Source of the DNA: Streptomyces sp. NWU339 | Lineage (GTDB): Bacteria; Actinomycetota; Actinomycetes; Streptomycetales; Streptomycetaceae | DNA length: 64,000 nucleotides | Direction: 5' to 3' | Assembly: GCF_003143855.1 (NCBI RefSeq) | Contig: NZ_QFRK01000011.1 | Span: forward strand, 124,001-188,000 | Part shown: positions 23,826-33,161 of the stretch, one piece after another | Layout: the number at the start of each line of letters is the position of its first letter | Position numbering within the stretch: the first letter of the stretch is position 1 | Position numbers and translations under genes: made by a program | Notes under the pieces: model-generated | The model's database searches: none | What the model saw: the letters and a program-made list of their open reading frames with translations, nothing else | What the model was told of the DNA's origin: nothing

Positions 23826-25574
23826 CTACGCCTTGAGCAGCAGTTCCGTGTTGCGGTCCCCCGGGTCACCGCCGAGGTCGGTGCGGGCGCCCGGGGCGTT
23901 GTAGGACAGTTCGCGGTAGAGGGCGGCCAGGCCGGTCTGGGTGAGGTCGTCGTGGTCCGTGCGGGACGGGGCCGCGGACTCGACCAGGGTGGTGAAGAGG
24001 GACAGTGTGCCGTCCTCGTTGTCCACCAGCTCGATGACGCGGGCGAGGTGGGGGAAGTCGATGTGGGAGGCGGTGGAGATCTCCCAGAAGGAGCCGGCGG
24101 AACCGGTGTGCGGGGTGATGGCGTTGCGGTGGATGTGACCGTTGACCCAGGCCACCACGTTGCGGTGCCGGCCGAGGAGCGCGAGGAGTTCCCCGCCGTC
24201 GTGGCGCCGTTCGTCGGGACGGGCCGGGTCGCGGTGCGTGTTCGTCATCGATGCGCTGGTGTGGTGGCTGAAGATGATCGCGCGGGAGTCCTTGTGGGTC
24301 CGCAGGGTCCGCTCCAGCCAGCGCAGTTGGGCCGTTCCGAGGGAACCCGTGTAGTGGCCGCCCGGGTCGGTGGTGTCGAGGCTGATCCCGATGACGTCGT
24401 CGGAGACGCGGAACGCGTAGTACTGGGTGCCCTCGTCGAGGTTGGCGGCGGTGTAGCCGTGGCCCACCGGACCGAATCCGCGGTGCGCGGGGTCCAGGTG
24501 CGCCTTCAGGTAATCGGCGGGGGTGAACGGGGCGCGTGCCTCGTCGGGGGTGACCGAACGCATCGCGCGGGAGTGGGACTTCAGGAACTCGCCGTACTGG
24601 ACGCCCCGGGGGTCGGCAGCCTTCTTGATGGTCTGCTGGAGCTTCTTCGCCTCGGCCGCCGGTATCTCCATCAGCTTCCGGCCGCCGACGGCGAGTTCGG
24701 TGAGGTGGGAGTCGCCGTGGGAGGCGTAGCAGCCGAGCGGCATCGTGTCGTGGTTGCCGACGGTGGAGTACCAGGGAAGGTTGAGGCCGGGGCTGTTGAC
24801 CTCGCGGACGGCCGCCGCGAGGAAACCGTCCAGGTGCGGGAAGCCGAGCTGCTTGTCGGCGTCGCGGACGGCGGTGTCCGGCTGCCAGTACTGCCGCAGA
24901 CCGCTGTTCTGGACGCCTTCGTAGTGGCGCGGGTCCCCGGAGTTGGGGGTGACGCGGCCACCGCTGAGCACCGTCAGGAACCAGTCCAGTTCGGTGCGGG
25001 TGTTGTTGTCCGTGTTGTCGCCGGTGGTCATCGCGAAGTGCAGCGGGGAACCGGTGACGGGGGCGCCGCGCAGTGCGTTGATCCGCTCGACGAGCGCGAC
25101 CGCGCCGTGCACGGTGAGCGCCTCCTGGGGCCGCCAGGCGCGCACATCGGTGGAGCGCAGGTACTCCAGGCGCAGCGGATGCTGCGTGTCGAGCAGGTGC
25201 AGGTCGGTGAGCTGCACGAACGCCGCCAGCGTGGTGCGGCGGTCGTCCCGGCCGGGGCGGGCCGCGGCCAGTTCGCCGCGCACCACCCGCCCCCAGCCCT
25301 GCCCTTCGTCGAGGCGCCGGTAGCCGGATGCACCGCGCGGGGCGGACACCCCTTCGAGGGTGGTGCCCCGGGTGTACGGGGCGAGCGGGGCGGCCGGTGC
25401 CGGCCGGGAGGAGGCGTGCACGGTCCCGCCCGTGGCGGCGTCCGCCGCGACGGCCTCGCCGCCGGGCCGCAGGGCGTAACCGACGCCGGCGGAGAGGGCC
25501 ACCGCGCCGGTGGCGGCGAGGACGGAACGGCGGTGGAGTCCAGTGGAGTCGGCGACTGGGCGTATGCGCGGCAT
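23826..25574 (-). CDS. Tat-exported metallophosphoesterase (TIGR03767-like)
   Basis: This 582-residue secreted enzyme begins with a twin-arginine signal (HRRSVLAATGAVALSAG, residues 13-29). The calcineurin-like core is complete: QLTDLH near 120, TTGDNTDN near 180, GNHD near 275, and the late GHIHRN near 490. The family, known as PPA1498-type, has no firm substrate. ATG at 25574 places the twin-Arg signal correctly. It is convergent with the DUF559-like gene, with a 14-bp gap. Confidence 0.88.
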   Translation of the reverse strand: MPRIRPVADSTGLHRRSVLAATGAVALSAGVGYALRPGGEAVAADAATGGTVHASSRPAPAAPLAPYTRGTTLEGVSAPRGASGYRRLDEGQGWGRVVRGELAAARPGRDDRRTTLAAFVQLTDLHLLDTQHPLRLEYLRSTDVRAWRPQEALTVHGAVALVERINALRGAPVTGSPLHFAMTTGDNTDNNTRTELDWFLTVLSGGRVTPNSGDPRHYEGVQNSGLRQYWQPDTAVRDADKQLGFPHLDGFLAAAVREVNSPGLNLPWYSTVGNHDTMPLGCYASHGDSHLTELAVGGRKLMEIPAAEAKKLQQTIKKAADPRGVQYGEFLKSHSRAMRSVTPDEARAPFTPADYLKAHLDPAHRGFGPVGHGYTAANLDEGTQYYAFRVSDDVIGISLDTTDPGGHYTGSLGTAQLRWLERTLRTHKDSRAIIFSHHTSASMTNTHRDPARPDERRHDGGELLALLGRHRNVVAWVNGHIHRNAITPHTGSAGSFWEISTASHIDFPHLARVIELVDNEDGTLSLFTTLVESAAPSRTDHDDLTQTGLAALYRELSYNAPGARTDLGGDPGDRNTELLLKA

Positions 25575-25887
25575 GGCGCTTCTCTCCCCGGGTGCGAACG
25601 CGTCGGCAGTGGTCGCGGGGTGCTCGCCGGGCGAACGTCCCGCTCGTACTGGATGCTTGGCAGCGGGAATGGCCTGCGTGTGAACGCGGCGGCAACGCGC
25701 GACGCCGATCGCCGTACGTGGATCTTGGACCACCCCGCGTGTCGGCACCCGCTTCCGCACCGGCCCGAACCCGGTCACTCCGCGTTCACTTCACGGGAGA
25801 GCCAGGTCACAGAATGTGAACCTGACGGCGATGATCGGCACAACTGCCCGGTCGAGGTCGGAGGCCTCGACCGGTCGCCCCCGGCGG
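25575..25887. other. Gap upstream of the phosphoesterase gene
   Basis: This 313-bp stretch carries no supported gene. It should contain the promoter of the phosphoesterase, since the upstream Nudix gene ends 313 bp away. No consensus was recognised. Confidence 0.35.
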
Positions 25888-26352
25888 TCAGCCCTCCGCG
25901 CGCTCCGCGACCCGCCCCGCGGCCGGCCGCTCCCGCCACAGCCGCAGCGCGATGTCGACCATGCGGACCCGGACCAGTTCCGGGACGGCGTCCAGGGGCT
26001 GCCAGGCGGCCAGTTCGGTGGAGCCGCCGATCTCGTTGCGCAGTTCGCCGCCGATGATCCGCCCCTCGTAGACCAGCCGTACGCCGTGGTGGTCGACGGG
26101 GCGGCTCAGGCGGCCGCCGGGGAAGGTGCGCCGACTGGAGTTCACGCCGAGCAGTCCGGTGACCTCGATGCGGTAGCCGGTCTCCTCCTCGACCTCCCGC
26201 CGCACGGTGTCGTAGGGGTCCTCACCGTGCTCCATGCCGCCGCCCGGCAGGACCCACTCGGGGGCGCCTCCGGGCACCGGGGACCGGGCCAGCAGCAACT
26301 GCCCGTCGCGCACCACCACGGCGTAGGCCGCCACCCGCAACTTCTCTCGCAC
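25888..26352 (-). CDS. Nudix hydrolase
   Basis: This 154-residue hydrolase has a complete Nudix box, G-x5-E-x7-REVxEExG, at about residues 38-60 (GGGMEHGEDPYDT then VRREVEEETGY). It would cleave a nucleoside diphosphate linked to another moiety; substrate unknown. The start ATG at 26352 fits the family's first strand (KLRVAAYAVVV). It diverges from the S8 protease gene. Confidence 0.9.
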   Translation of the reverse strand: MREKLRVAAYAVVVRDGQLLLARSPVPGGAPEWVLPGGGMEHGEDPYDTVRREVEEETGYRIEVTGLLGVNSSRRTFPGGRLSRPVDHHGVRLVYEGRIIGGELRNEIGGSTELAAWQPLDAVPELVRVRMVDIALRLWRERPAAGRVAERAEG

Positions 26353-26641
26353 CCGGGGACGTTACCCCGATGACCGCCGGACCGGCAGGCGAGTGACCGA
26401 CAACGGGCCGCCGCCGTACGACGCGACCGCACGCACGACTTGCCTGGTTCGTCACCCGACACCCGATACGCGCATAGCGGGTTTTCCCCACACATCCATT
26501 TCGATTCGGCCAACCCTCCCCAAACACCTGTCCCTTGCGTAAAGCTCAGCGATCGTCCGGGATCGCATTCCGGACGACCGCGGCCAGGGTCGATCAGCTC
26601 CGGTCGCTCCACGATGGTGCCTTTACCTGCAAGGGATGCCG

Positions 26642-29600
26642 ATGACCCATTCCTCCCAGCGCGAAGCGGTATCGGGCGCGAGACGCGTCGCCCGTATCGC
26701 CCTGGCCGCCGGTCTCGTCGCCGCGCTCAGCGCGGTCGGACCGATACCCCTGGCGGTCGCCGCCGCCGCGCCGGCCGCCTCACCCGTCGACGGTGACGTC
26801 AAGCCCGGGCCCGACAAGCTCGGTTCGAAGGACGCGGACCTGCTCGCCGAGGCCAAGGCGGACGGCGTCAAGAACGTCACGATGATGATCGCCACCGCTC
26901 CCGGCAAGACCGAGCAGGTCGCCGAGCAGCTGGACGCGATCAAGGGCGGTTCGGTCGGCCGGACCCACGACGAGCTCGGCTACGTCCGTGCCACCGTCCC
27001 CACCGCCAAGGCGGACTCGGCCATCGCCGCCGCCGCCAAGCTCTCCACCGTGCACGGCATCGACCTGCGCGAGGAGATCCCGCTGGACGACCCGACGCCC
27101 GGCGCGGACACCACGAAGGGCGCCGCAGGCAAGGGCGGCAAGGGCGGCTACTCGGCTCCCGACAAGCGGACCCCCGCCAAGAACCCGTACAACCCGTCCT
27201 TCGAGACCGGCGCCGTCGACTTCGTCAAGGACAACCCGAAGGCGGACGGCCGCGGCGTCACCATCGGCGTCCTCGACACGGGTGTGGACCTCGCCCACCC
27301 GGCGCTGCAGAAGACCACCACCGGCGAGCGGAAGATCGTCGACTGGGTGACGGCGACCGACCCGCTCGTCGACGGCGACAAGACCTGGCGCCAGATGACC
27401 GAATCGGTGTCCGGCCCCACCTTCACCCACGAGGGCACGACCTGGACGGCGCCCGAGGGCTCGTACCGGATCAGCACGTTCAAGGAGTCCTACACCATCG
27501 GCGGTGACGCGGGCGGCGACGCCAACCGCGACGGTGACACCACCGACTCCTGGGGTGTGCTGTACGACGCGGCGGCCGGCACGGTCCGCGTCGACCTGAA
27601 CAACAACCAGGACTTCTCCGACGACACCCCGATGAAGCCGTACAAGGACGGCTTCCAGATCGGGTACTTCGGCACCGACGACCCGGCCACCGAGGTCGCC
27701 GAGCGCCAGCCGTTCGTCGTGGAGATCCGCAAGGACGTCGTCTACAACGCGGCCGGCGCCAAGGCCGACTTCGTCAACATCGGCCTCATCCAGGGCTCGC
27801 ACGGCTCGCACGTGGCCGGCATCACCGCGGCCAACGGCCTGTTCGGCGGCAAGATGAACGGCGCCGCCCCCGGCGCGAAGATCGTCTCCTCCCGCGCCTG
27901 CACCTGGTCCGGCGGCTGCACCAGCGTGGCGCTCACCGAGGGCATGATCGACCTCGTCGCCAACCGCGGTGTCGACATCGTCAACATGTCCATCGGCGGT
28001 CTGCCGGCGCTGAACGACGGCAACAACGCCCGCGCCGAGCTCTACAACCGCCTCATCGACACCTACGGCGTCCAGCTGGTGATCTCCGCGGGCAACTCCG
28101 GCCCCGGCGCCAACACCATCGGCGACCCCGCCCTGGCCGACAAGGTCATCTCGGTCGGCGCGACCATCTCCAAGGAGACCTGGGCCGCCAACTACGGCTC
28201 CGAGGTGAAGAAGAAGTACGCCATGATGCCGTTCTCCTCGCGCGGTCCGCGTGAGGACGGCGGCTTCACGCCGACGCTCGTCGCGCCCGGCGCGGCGATC
28301 AACACCATCCAGACCTGGTCGCCGGGCGCGCCGGTCGCCGAGGCGGGCTACGGCCTGCCCGCCGGTTACGGCATGCTCCAGGGCACCTCGATGGCCTCCC
28401 CGCAGGCCGCCGGTGCCGCCGCGCTGCTGCTGTCGGCCGCGAAGCAGAAGCGCGTCGACCTGACGCCCGCGAAGCTGCGCACCGCCCTCACCTCCACCGC
28501 CGAGCACATCAAGGACGTGCAGGCCTACGAGGAGGGCGCCGGCCTCATCGACATCGAGGACGCCTGGGACGCGATCCGCGACGGGGCCACCGCGCACGAG
28601 TACACGGTCAAGGCACCGGTCGACACCGCGATCGACCAGTTCCTGAAGACCCCGGGCTTCGGCACCGGCCTCTACGACCGTGAGGGCGGCCTCAAGGCCG
28701 GTCAGAAGAAGACGTACGACATCACCATCACCCGTACGTCCGGCCCCGACCGCGCGATCCGGCACAAGCTCGGCCTCGAGAACAACGCCGGCAACACCTT
28801 CCGCATCCTCGGCGACCGCGACGTGCAGCTGTCGCTGAACAAGCCGGTGACCGTCAAGGTGCAGGCCTCGCCCGGCTCGGCCGGCCTGAAGAGCGCGATC
28901 CTCGAGGTCGACGACCCGCGCACCGAGGGCGTCGACCGGCAGATCCTGAACACCGTGGTCGTCTCGGCGCCGCTGAAGCACACCTTCTCCGCCTCCGGTA
29001 CGGCCCAGCGCAACAGCACCACCTCCTACTTCGTCACCGTGCCCGAGGGCGCGAAGACGCTGGAGATCGCGCTCGGCGGGCTGAAGGCCACGAGCCAGAC
29101 CCGGTTCATCGCCATCCACCCGTACGGCGTCCCGTCCGACCCGACGTCGACGGTCAACTGCTACCCGAACTACAACAACCCGGCCAACACCTGCCGCCCC
29201 GACGTGCGTTCGTACGCGGACCCGCAGCCGGGCGTCTGGGAGATCGAGGTCGAGTCGCGCCGCACCTCGCCGCTGCTCGACAACCCGTACAAGCTGGACG
29301 TCGCCGTGCTCGGCGCGGTCTTCGACCCGGAGACCGTGACCGTGCCGGAGGCCAAGGTGGGTACTCCGGCCGACGTCTCCTGGAAGGTGACCAACCAGGC
29401 CGCCGCCCTGGACGGCAAGCTGGTCGGCGGCCCGCTCGGCTCGGCCAAGACCGACCGGCCGACCATCAGCACGGGCGACGTCCACACCACCACGGTCGAG
29501 GTGCCCGCGGGCGCCGCGTCGCTCGACGTGGCCATCGGCAACGTCACCGACACCGCCGCCGACCTGGACCTGGCGGTCTACGACAAGAACGGCACCCGCG

Positions 29601-29941
29601 TCGCCCAGTCCGCCGACGGCGACTCGGAGGAGTCGGTCTCCATCGCCAAGCCGGCCGCCGGTACGTACACCGTCCAGGTCGTGGGCTACTCCGTCCCGGC
29701 CGGTTCCGCCGAGTACGACTACCGGGACGTGTTCTTCTCCGCCACGCTCGGCGAGGTCACGGTCGACGGGGCCACGTCGGTGAAGCTCGGCACGGGCGAC
29801 TCGGCCACCGTCTCCGGCAGCGCCACGGCGGTCGCGGCGGCTCCCGAGGGACGTGAGTTCTTCGGACGGGTCCAGCTGGTCAACGCGCGCGGCACGGTCG
29901 CGGGCACCGGCAGCGTGACGATCGAGAAGGTCGTGCCGTAA
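26642..29941 (+). CDS. Secreted subtilisin-like S8 serine protease
   Basis: This 1099-residue secreted protease has a signal peptide (hydrophobic core about residues 20-45), a pro-region, and a large S8 domain. Catalytic residues are Asp near 213 (GVLDTGVD), His near 387 (GSHGSHVAG) and Ser near 583 (GTSMASP). A 150-residue insertion separates Asp from His. The C-terminal 450 residues contain beta-rich domains, the last resembling a bacterial pre-peptidase domain. ATG at 26642 is favoured because AAGGG lies 6 nt upstream; ATG at 26636 would abut it. A TCGTCCGG/CCGGACGA dyad lies at 26553-26577 upstream. Confidence 0.92.
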   Translation: MTHSSQREAVSGARRVARIALAAGLVAALSAVGPIPLAVAAAAPAASPVDGDVKPGPDKLGSKDADLLAEAKADGVKNVTMMIATAPGKTEQVAEQLDAIKGGSVGRTHDELGYVRATVPTAKADSAIAAAAKLSTVHGIDLREEIPLDDPTPGADTTKGAAGKGGKGGYSAPDKRTPAKNPYNPSFETGAVDFVKDNPKADGRGVTIGVLDTGVDLAHPALQKTTTGERKIVDWVTATDPLVDGDKTWRQMTESVSGPTFTHEGTTWTAPEGSYRISTFKESYTIGGDAGGDANRDGDTTDSWGVLYDAAAGTVRVDLNNNQDFSDDTPMKPYKDGFQIGYFGTDDPATEVAERQPFVVEIRKDVVYNAAGAKADFVNIGLIQGSHGSHVAGITAANGLFGGKMNGAAPGAKIVSSRACTWSGGCTSVALTEGMIDLVANRGVDIVNMSIGGLPALNDGNNARAELYNRLIDTYGVQLVISAGNSGPGANTIGDPALADKVISVGATISKETWAANYGSEVKKKYAMMPFSSRGPREDGGFTPTLVAPGAAINTIQTWSPGAPVAEAGYGLPAGYGMLQGTSMASPQAAGAAALLLSAAKQKRVDLTPAKLRTALTSTAEHIKDVQAYEEGAGLIDIEDAWDAIRDGATAHEYTVKAPVDTAIDQFLKTPGFGTGLYDREGGLKAGQKKTYDITITRTSGPDRAIRHKLGLENNAGNTFRILGDRDVQLSLNKPVTVKVQASPGSAGLKSAILEVDDPRTEGVDRQILNTVVVSAPLKHTFSASGTAQRNSTTSYFVTVPEGAKTLEIALGGLKATSQTRFIAIHPYGVPSDPTSTVNCYPNYNNPANTCRPDVRSYADPQPGVWEIEVESRRTSPLLDNPYKLDVAVLGAVFDPETVTVPEAKVGTPADVSWKVTNQAAALDGKLVGGPLGSAKTDRPTISTGDVHTTTVEVPAGAASLDVAIGNVTDTAADLDLAVYDKNGTRVAQSADGDSEESVSIAKPAAGTYTVQVVGYSVPAGSAEYDYRDVFFSATLGEVTVDGATSVKLGTGDSATVSGSATAVAAAPEGREFFGRVQLVNARGTVAGTGSVTIEKVVP

Positions 29942-29960
29942 CCGACGGCCACCACCGAGG

Positions 29961-29986
29961 GGCGGGCGTCCACCAGGGCGCCCGCC
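29961..29986 (+). terminator. Terminator between S8 protease and anti-sigma gene
   Basis: An 8-bp stem GGCGGGCG/CGCCCGCC with a 10-nt loop, followed by TCTTCC, sits between two convergent genes and may serve both. Confidence 0.55.
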
Positions 29987-30012
29987 TCTTCCTCGTACGC
30001 ACCCTCCGCCGG

Positions 30013-30822
30013 TCACTCACAGGTCAGGGTGCGCGACACGGGCAGCGCGGCGGCGATCCGCGCCCGTTCGGGGGCGATGTCCTCCTCACCGACGATCACG
30101 GTGTCCGGGACGGCGCCCTCGCGAGGCAGGCCGACCAGGACCCGGTCGCCCTCGTGCAGCGGGGGGTGGCCGGCGACCTCTCGCAGGAGAACGATCTCGT
30201 CATCGCCGCCTTGGGTTCCCTTCTCCGGCTTGTGGACGCGGGTCGCCGTCAGCGTGACGCGCTCCTGTCCGGCGCCCGCGCCCGTGCCCGGTACCGGCTC
30301 CACCGCCGCGACCGTGCCCTCGGCGACGAGTCGGGCGCAGGCGAGGTAGCGGGGGCTGCCGAAGGCGACACCGCCGTCCTGCCCGCTGCTCGCCGCCTCG
30401 TCGGCGGCCTTGGCACCCGACGCCTCGGACGCTCCTCCCCCGGACTGTGCCACGAGCCAGCCCGTGCCGACGACCACCGCGGCGGCCGCCGCCGCGGCGA
30501 GCGTCCCGAGGGCGATCCGCAGAGGGCGGCGGGCACGGCGGGGGCGGAGGGGCAGGGGCCGCTCCGGTGCGAGAGGGGTCGTAGGGGACCTGGACTCGGC
30601 CTCCTGGAGCTCATCACCGGCGTCGGCCAGCGCGTCTCCGATCAGCCCCAGCTGCTCCCTCAGCACGGCGACATCGGCGGCGGCCGCGTCCCGCGCGGCC
30701 GTGAACGCCGGGTCCTGCCGGGCCTGCGCGGGCAGCGGCTCGTCGAGGAGCGCGGCCATCAGGGCGTCCATGCCGTCACCCTGAGGCGTGCCGTCGTCCT
30801 GGGGGTCGTGGGCGGCGGCCAC
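30013..30822 (-). CDS. Probable membrane anti-sigma factor
   Basis: This 269-residue protein has a cytosolic N-terminus with helices (about 18-75), one transmembrane segment near 100-122 after an Arg-rich stretch (RPRRARRPLR), and a 145-residue extracytoplasmic domain. It starts with GTG at 30822, one base after the stop of an ECF sigma gene, so the two are coupled. That arrangement suggests it holds the sigma factor at the membrane. The zinc-binding HxxxCxxC of ZAS proteins is not seen, so the inhibitory mode is unclear. Confidence 0.7.
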   Translation of the reverse strand: MAAAHDPQDDGTPQGDGMDALMAALLDEPLPAQARQDPAFTAARDAAAADVAVLREQLGLIGDALADAGDELQEAESRSPTTPLAPERPLPLRPRRARRPLRIALGTLAAAAAAAVVVGTGWLVAQSGGGASEASGAKAADEAASSGQDGGVAFGSPRYLACARLVAEGTVAAVEPVPGTGAGAGQERVTLTATRVHKPEKGTQGGDDEIVLLREVAGHPPLHEGDRVLVGLPREGAVPDTVIVGEEDIAPERARIAAALPVSRTLTCE

Positions 30823-30823
30823 G

Positions 30824-31363
30824 TCATACCACCTCGTCCTCGTGCAGGCGGGCGCGCAGGGCCCGTACGGCCGTGTGCAGCCGGCTCTTGACCGTGCCCT
30901 CGGGGACGCCGAGCTGGTCGGCTATCGAGCGCACCGGAAGGTCGGCGTAGAACCGCAGTACGACGACCTGGCGCTGGGCGTCGGGCAGCCCGTCCAGGCC
31001 GCGGGCGACGGCGAGGGAGAGCAGGCGGGTCTCCTCGTCGGCGGGGAGCTGCTCCGCCGGGCGCAGCGCGGCGAGGCGTTCGCCGAGCCGCTCCTGGCGG
31101 CGCTTGGCCCGGTGCCAGTCCATGGCGAGGTTGGAGGCGACCACCGCCGCCCACGCGGAGACGTCCCGGGGCGCCTCCTGCCCGCTCGCGGCGCGTTCCA
31201 GCAGCCGCAGGCGGACCTGCTGCACCCCGTCCGGCAGGTCCGCCTGCGGCACCCCGCCGAGCGCGAGCACCGCCCGCACCCGGCGTTCCTGCGCCGCGTC
31301 CAGCGGGTCGTCGTCCGCGGCGCCGTACGTCGGCCGGCCACGCCGGATCCTTCCGCGCAGCAC
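30824..31363 (-). CDS. ECF-type RNA polymerase sigma factor
   Basis: This 179-residue protein has sigma region 2 at about 33-100 (LPDGVQQVRLRLLERA ... WAAVVASNLAMDWHRAKRRQ) and region 4 at about 120-170 (LPDAQRQVVVLRFYADLPVRSIADQLGVPEGTVKSRLHTAVRALR). It would direct RNA polymerase to a small regulon. The start is GTG at 31363. It is coupled to a membrane protein downstream and diverges from asd. A possible self-recognised promoter lies about 30-55 bp upstream. Confidence 0.9.
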   Translation of the reverse strand: MLRGRIRRGRPTYGAADDDPLDAAQERRVRAVLALGGVPQADLPDGVQQVRLRLLERAASGQEAPRDVSAWAAVVASNLAMDWHRAKRRQERLGERLAALRPAEQLPADEETRLLSLAVARGLDGLPDAQRQVVVLRFYADLPVRSIADQLGVPEGTVKSRLHTAVRALRARLHEDEVV

Positions 31364-31695
31364 TGCCCACCCCCTCGCACTGTTTCCCCTACGACGCAGG
31401 CCGGGCCCGGAACGTTCGCCCGGGTGCCGCGGACCGGGCAGAGGCGTACGTCACACCGCCGTGTGGGTGGGGCGGGGCGGGGCAGGGGACCTTGCGGCCG
31501 GTGGCCCCCGACGGCTGATTTCCTGCGGCTCACAGGGGTGGCGACCGCAGGTCCGCGACCGGTGCCCGGCGCCGGGGCGTCCCACTGTTCGGGCAGAAGG
31601 CGTTAACAATTGGACAGGCGGGCCGTGGTCGGCCGCATGATGGAAAAGCCTCGGCCAGGTAACAGGAACGCGAAGAGACGCAGTAGGGAGACGCC
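31364..31695. other. Divergent region between ECF sigma gene and asd
   Basis: On the minus strand an AAC-type -35 element (CGAAC, complement of 31414-31418) is followed 17 nt later by CGTC (complement of 31393-31396), a spacing seen in ECF-dependent promoters and consistent with autoregulation. On the plus strand, 31600-31620 has an A+T-richer patch TTAACAATTGGACA that may feed the asd promoter. Both are inferences. Confidence 0.3.
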
Positions 31696-32712
31696 GTGAG
31701 GGTCGGAATCGTCGGAGCCACCGGTCAGGTGGGCACGGTCATGCGCAGCATCCTCGAAGAGAGGAAGTTTCCGCTGACCGAGCTGCGCCTGTTCGCCTCG
31801 GCCCGCTCGGCGGGGACGGTCCTGGACGGGGTCACGGTGGAGGACGCGTCCACCGCGGACTACACCGGCCTGGACATCGTGCTGTTCTCCGCGGGCGGCG
31901 CGACGTCGAAGGCGCTGGCCGAGAAGGTCGCCTCGCAGGGCGCCGTCGTGATCGACAACTCCTCGGCCTGGCGCAAGGACCCCGAGGTCCCGCTGGTCGT
32001 CTCCGAGGTGAACCCGGAGGCGATCGCGAACCGCCCCAAGGGCATCATCGCCAACCCGAACTGCACCACGATGGCCGCGATGCCGGTCCTGCGTCCGCTG
32101 CACGCCGAGGCGGGCCTCGAGGCGCTGGTCGTCGCCACGTACCAGGCGGTGTCCGGCTCCGGCCTCGCGGGCGTGGCCGAGCTGCACGGCCAGACACAGA
32201 AGGTCGTGGCCGACGCCGACAAGCTGGCCCACGACGGCGCGGCGGTCGACTTCCCCGAGCCCGGCGTCTACAAGCGCCCCATCGCCTTCAACGTGCTGCC
32301 CTTCGCCGGCAACCTCGTGGACGACGGTCTGAACGAGACCGACGAGGAGCAGAAGCTGCGCAACGAGTCCCGCAAGATCCTGGACATCCCGGAGCTCAAG
32401 GTCTCCGGCACCTGCGTGCGCGTCCCGGTCTTCTCCGGCCACTCCCTCCAGATCAACGCCCGGTTCGCCCGCCCGATCAGCGCGGAGCGCGCGACCGAGC
32501 TGCTGGCCGACGCCCCCGGTGTCGTCCTCACCGACATCCCCACCCCGCTCCAGGCCGCCGGCCAGGACCCGTCCTACGTCGGCCGCATCCGCCGCGACGA
32601 GACGGTCGACAACGGCCTGGCCCTCTTCGTCTCCAACGACAACCTCCGCAAGGGCGCGGCCCTGAACACCGTCCAGATCGCGGAACTGGTGGCGGCCGAG
32701 CTGAAGCGGTAA
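31696..32712 (+). CDS. asd: Aspartate-semialdehyde dehydrogenase
   Basis: This 338-residue NADP-dependent enzyme reduces aspartyl phosphate to aspartate semialdehyde in the lysine/diaminopimelate, threonine and methionine pathways. The N-terminal nucleotide-binding motif is VGIVGATGQVG. The catalytic Cys lies near 123 in NPNCTTMAA, and the substrate His region FSGHSLQINARF is near 245. GTG at 31696 has GGGAG about 6 nt upstream. The usual partner ask gene is not adjacent. Confidence 0.95.
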   Translation: MRVGIVGATGQVGTVMRSILEERKFPLTELRLFASARSAGTVLDGVTVEDASTADYTGLDIVLFSAGGATSKALAEKVASQGAVVIDNSSAWRKDPEVPLVVSEVNPEAIANRPKGIIANPNCTTMAAMPVLRPLHAEAGLEALVVATYQAVSGSGLAGVAELHGQTQKVVADADKLAHDGAAVDFPEPGVYKRPIAFNVLPFAGNLVDDGLNETDEEQKLRNESRKILDIPELKVSGTCVRVPVFSGHSLQINARFARPISAERATELLADAPGVVLTDIPTPLQAAGQDPSYVGRIRRDETVDNGLALFVSNDNLRKGAALNTVQIAELVAAELKR

Positions 32713-32734
32713 CCACAGACCCGCTCGCCGCGCG

Positions 32735-32764
32735 GGGGTCCACCCAGCCGGGTGGACCCCTTTC
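32735..32764 (+). terminator. Terminator of asd
   Basis: An 11-bp stem GGGGTCCACCC/GGGTGGACCCC with a 4-nt loop, followed by TTTC. It lies 23 bp past the stop. Confidence 0.85.
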
Positions 32765-33161
32765 GGCATGTTCAGAGCGCCGGATGCCGCCGTAACGCGA
32801 CACCCCTGACCAAAAGGCGGGGGTCACGCACAGGAATTCCGTTCACCAGGCCCCGTCGGTGACCCCGTCCCCGCTCACCCGGTGCCACGGACCGGCTCCC
32901 CCACCGCAGTCCCACTCGGCGAACGCTTCTGTGTCGGCCTGCTCCAGCTGTGCCTGCCTGAGCAGCTCGCCGGCGGCACGTATGACGGCCGACCGGGACT
33001 CGGCCTCCGGACCGGGCCCCGCACTTTCGGGATCGCGAGTTCCGGGCGGCCGGACGGCATGGTCGGCGCCGTCGGGTCACGGGCTGCCCCGCGATTGATC
33101 TCGGGGCGTGCCGGTCCGGGGATTCGGCGGGCCGGTGGTCCAGCAATCGCCGGTCGGGCCG
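32765..33161. other. Intergenic region, no gene supported
   Basis: Reading frames here show no conserved motif and no coherent codon bias. It lies between convergent asd and the PPOX gene. Nothing recognised. Confidence 0.4.

Noticed and set aside
26780..30016. 1078-codon minus-strand frame opposite the S8 protease
   Set aside because: Antisense shadow rich in Arg/Val/Gly/Asp; the plus strand has a complete catalytic triad.
32765..33161. Frames of up to 190 codons after asd
   Set aside because: No coherent third-position pattern, no start signals and no recognisable domain.
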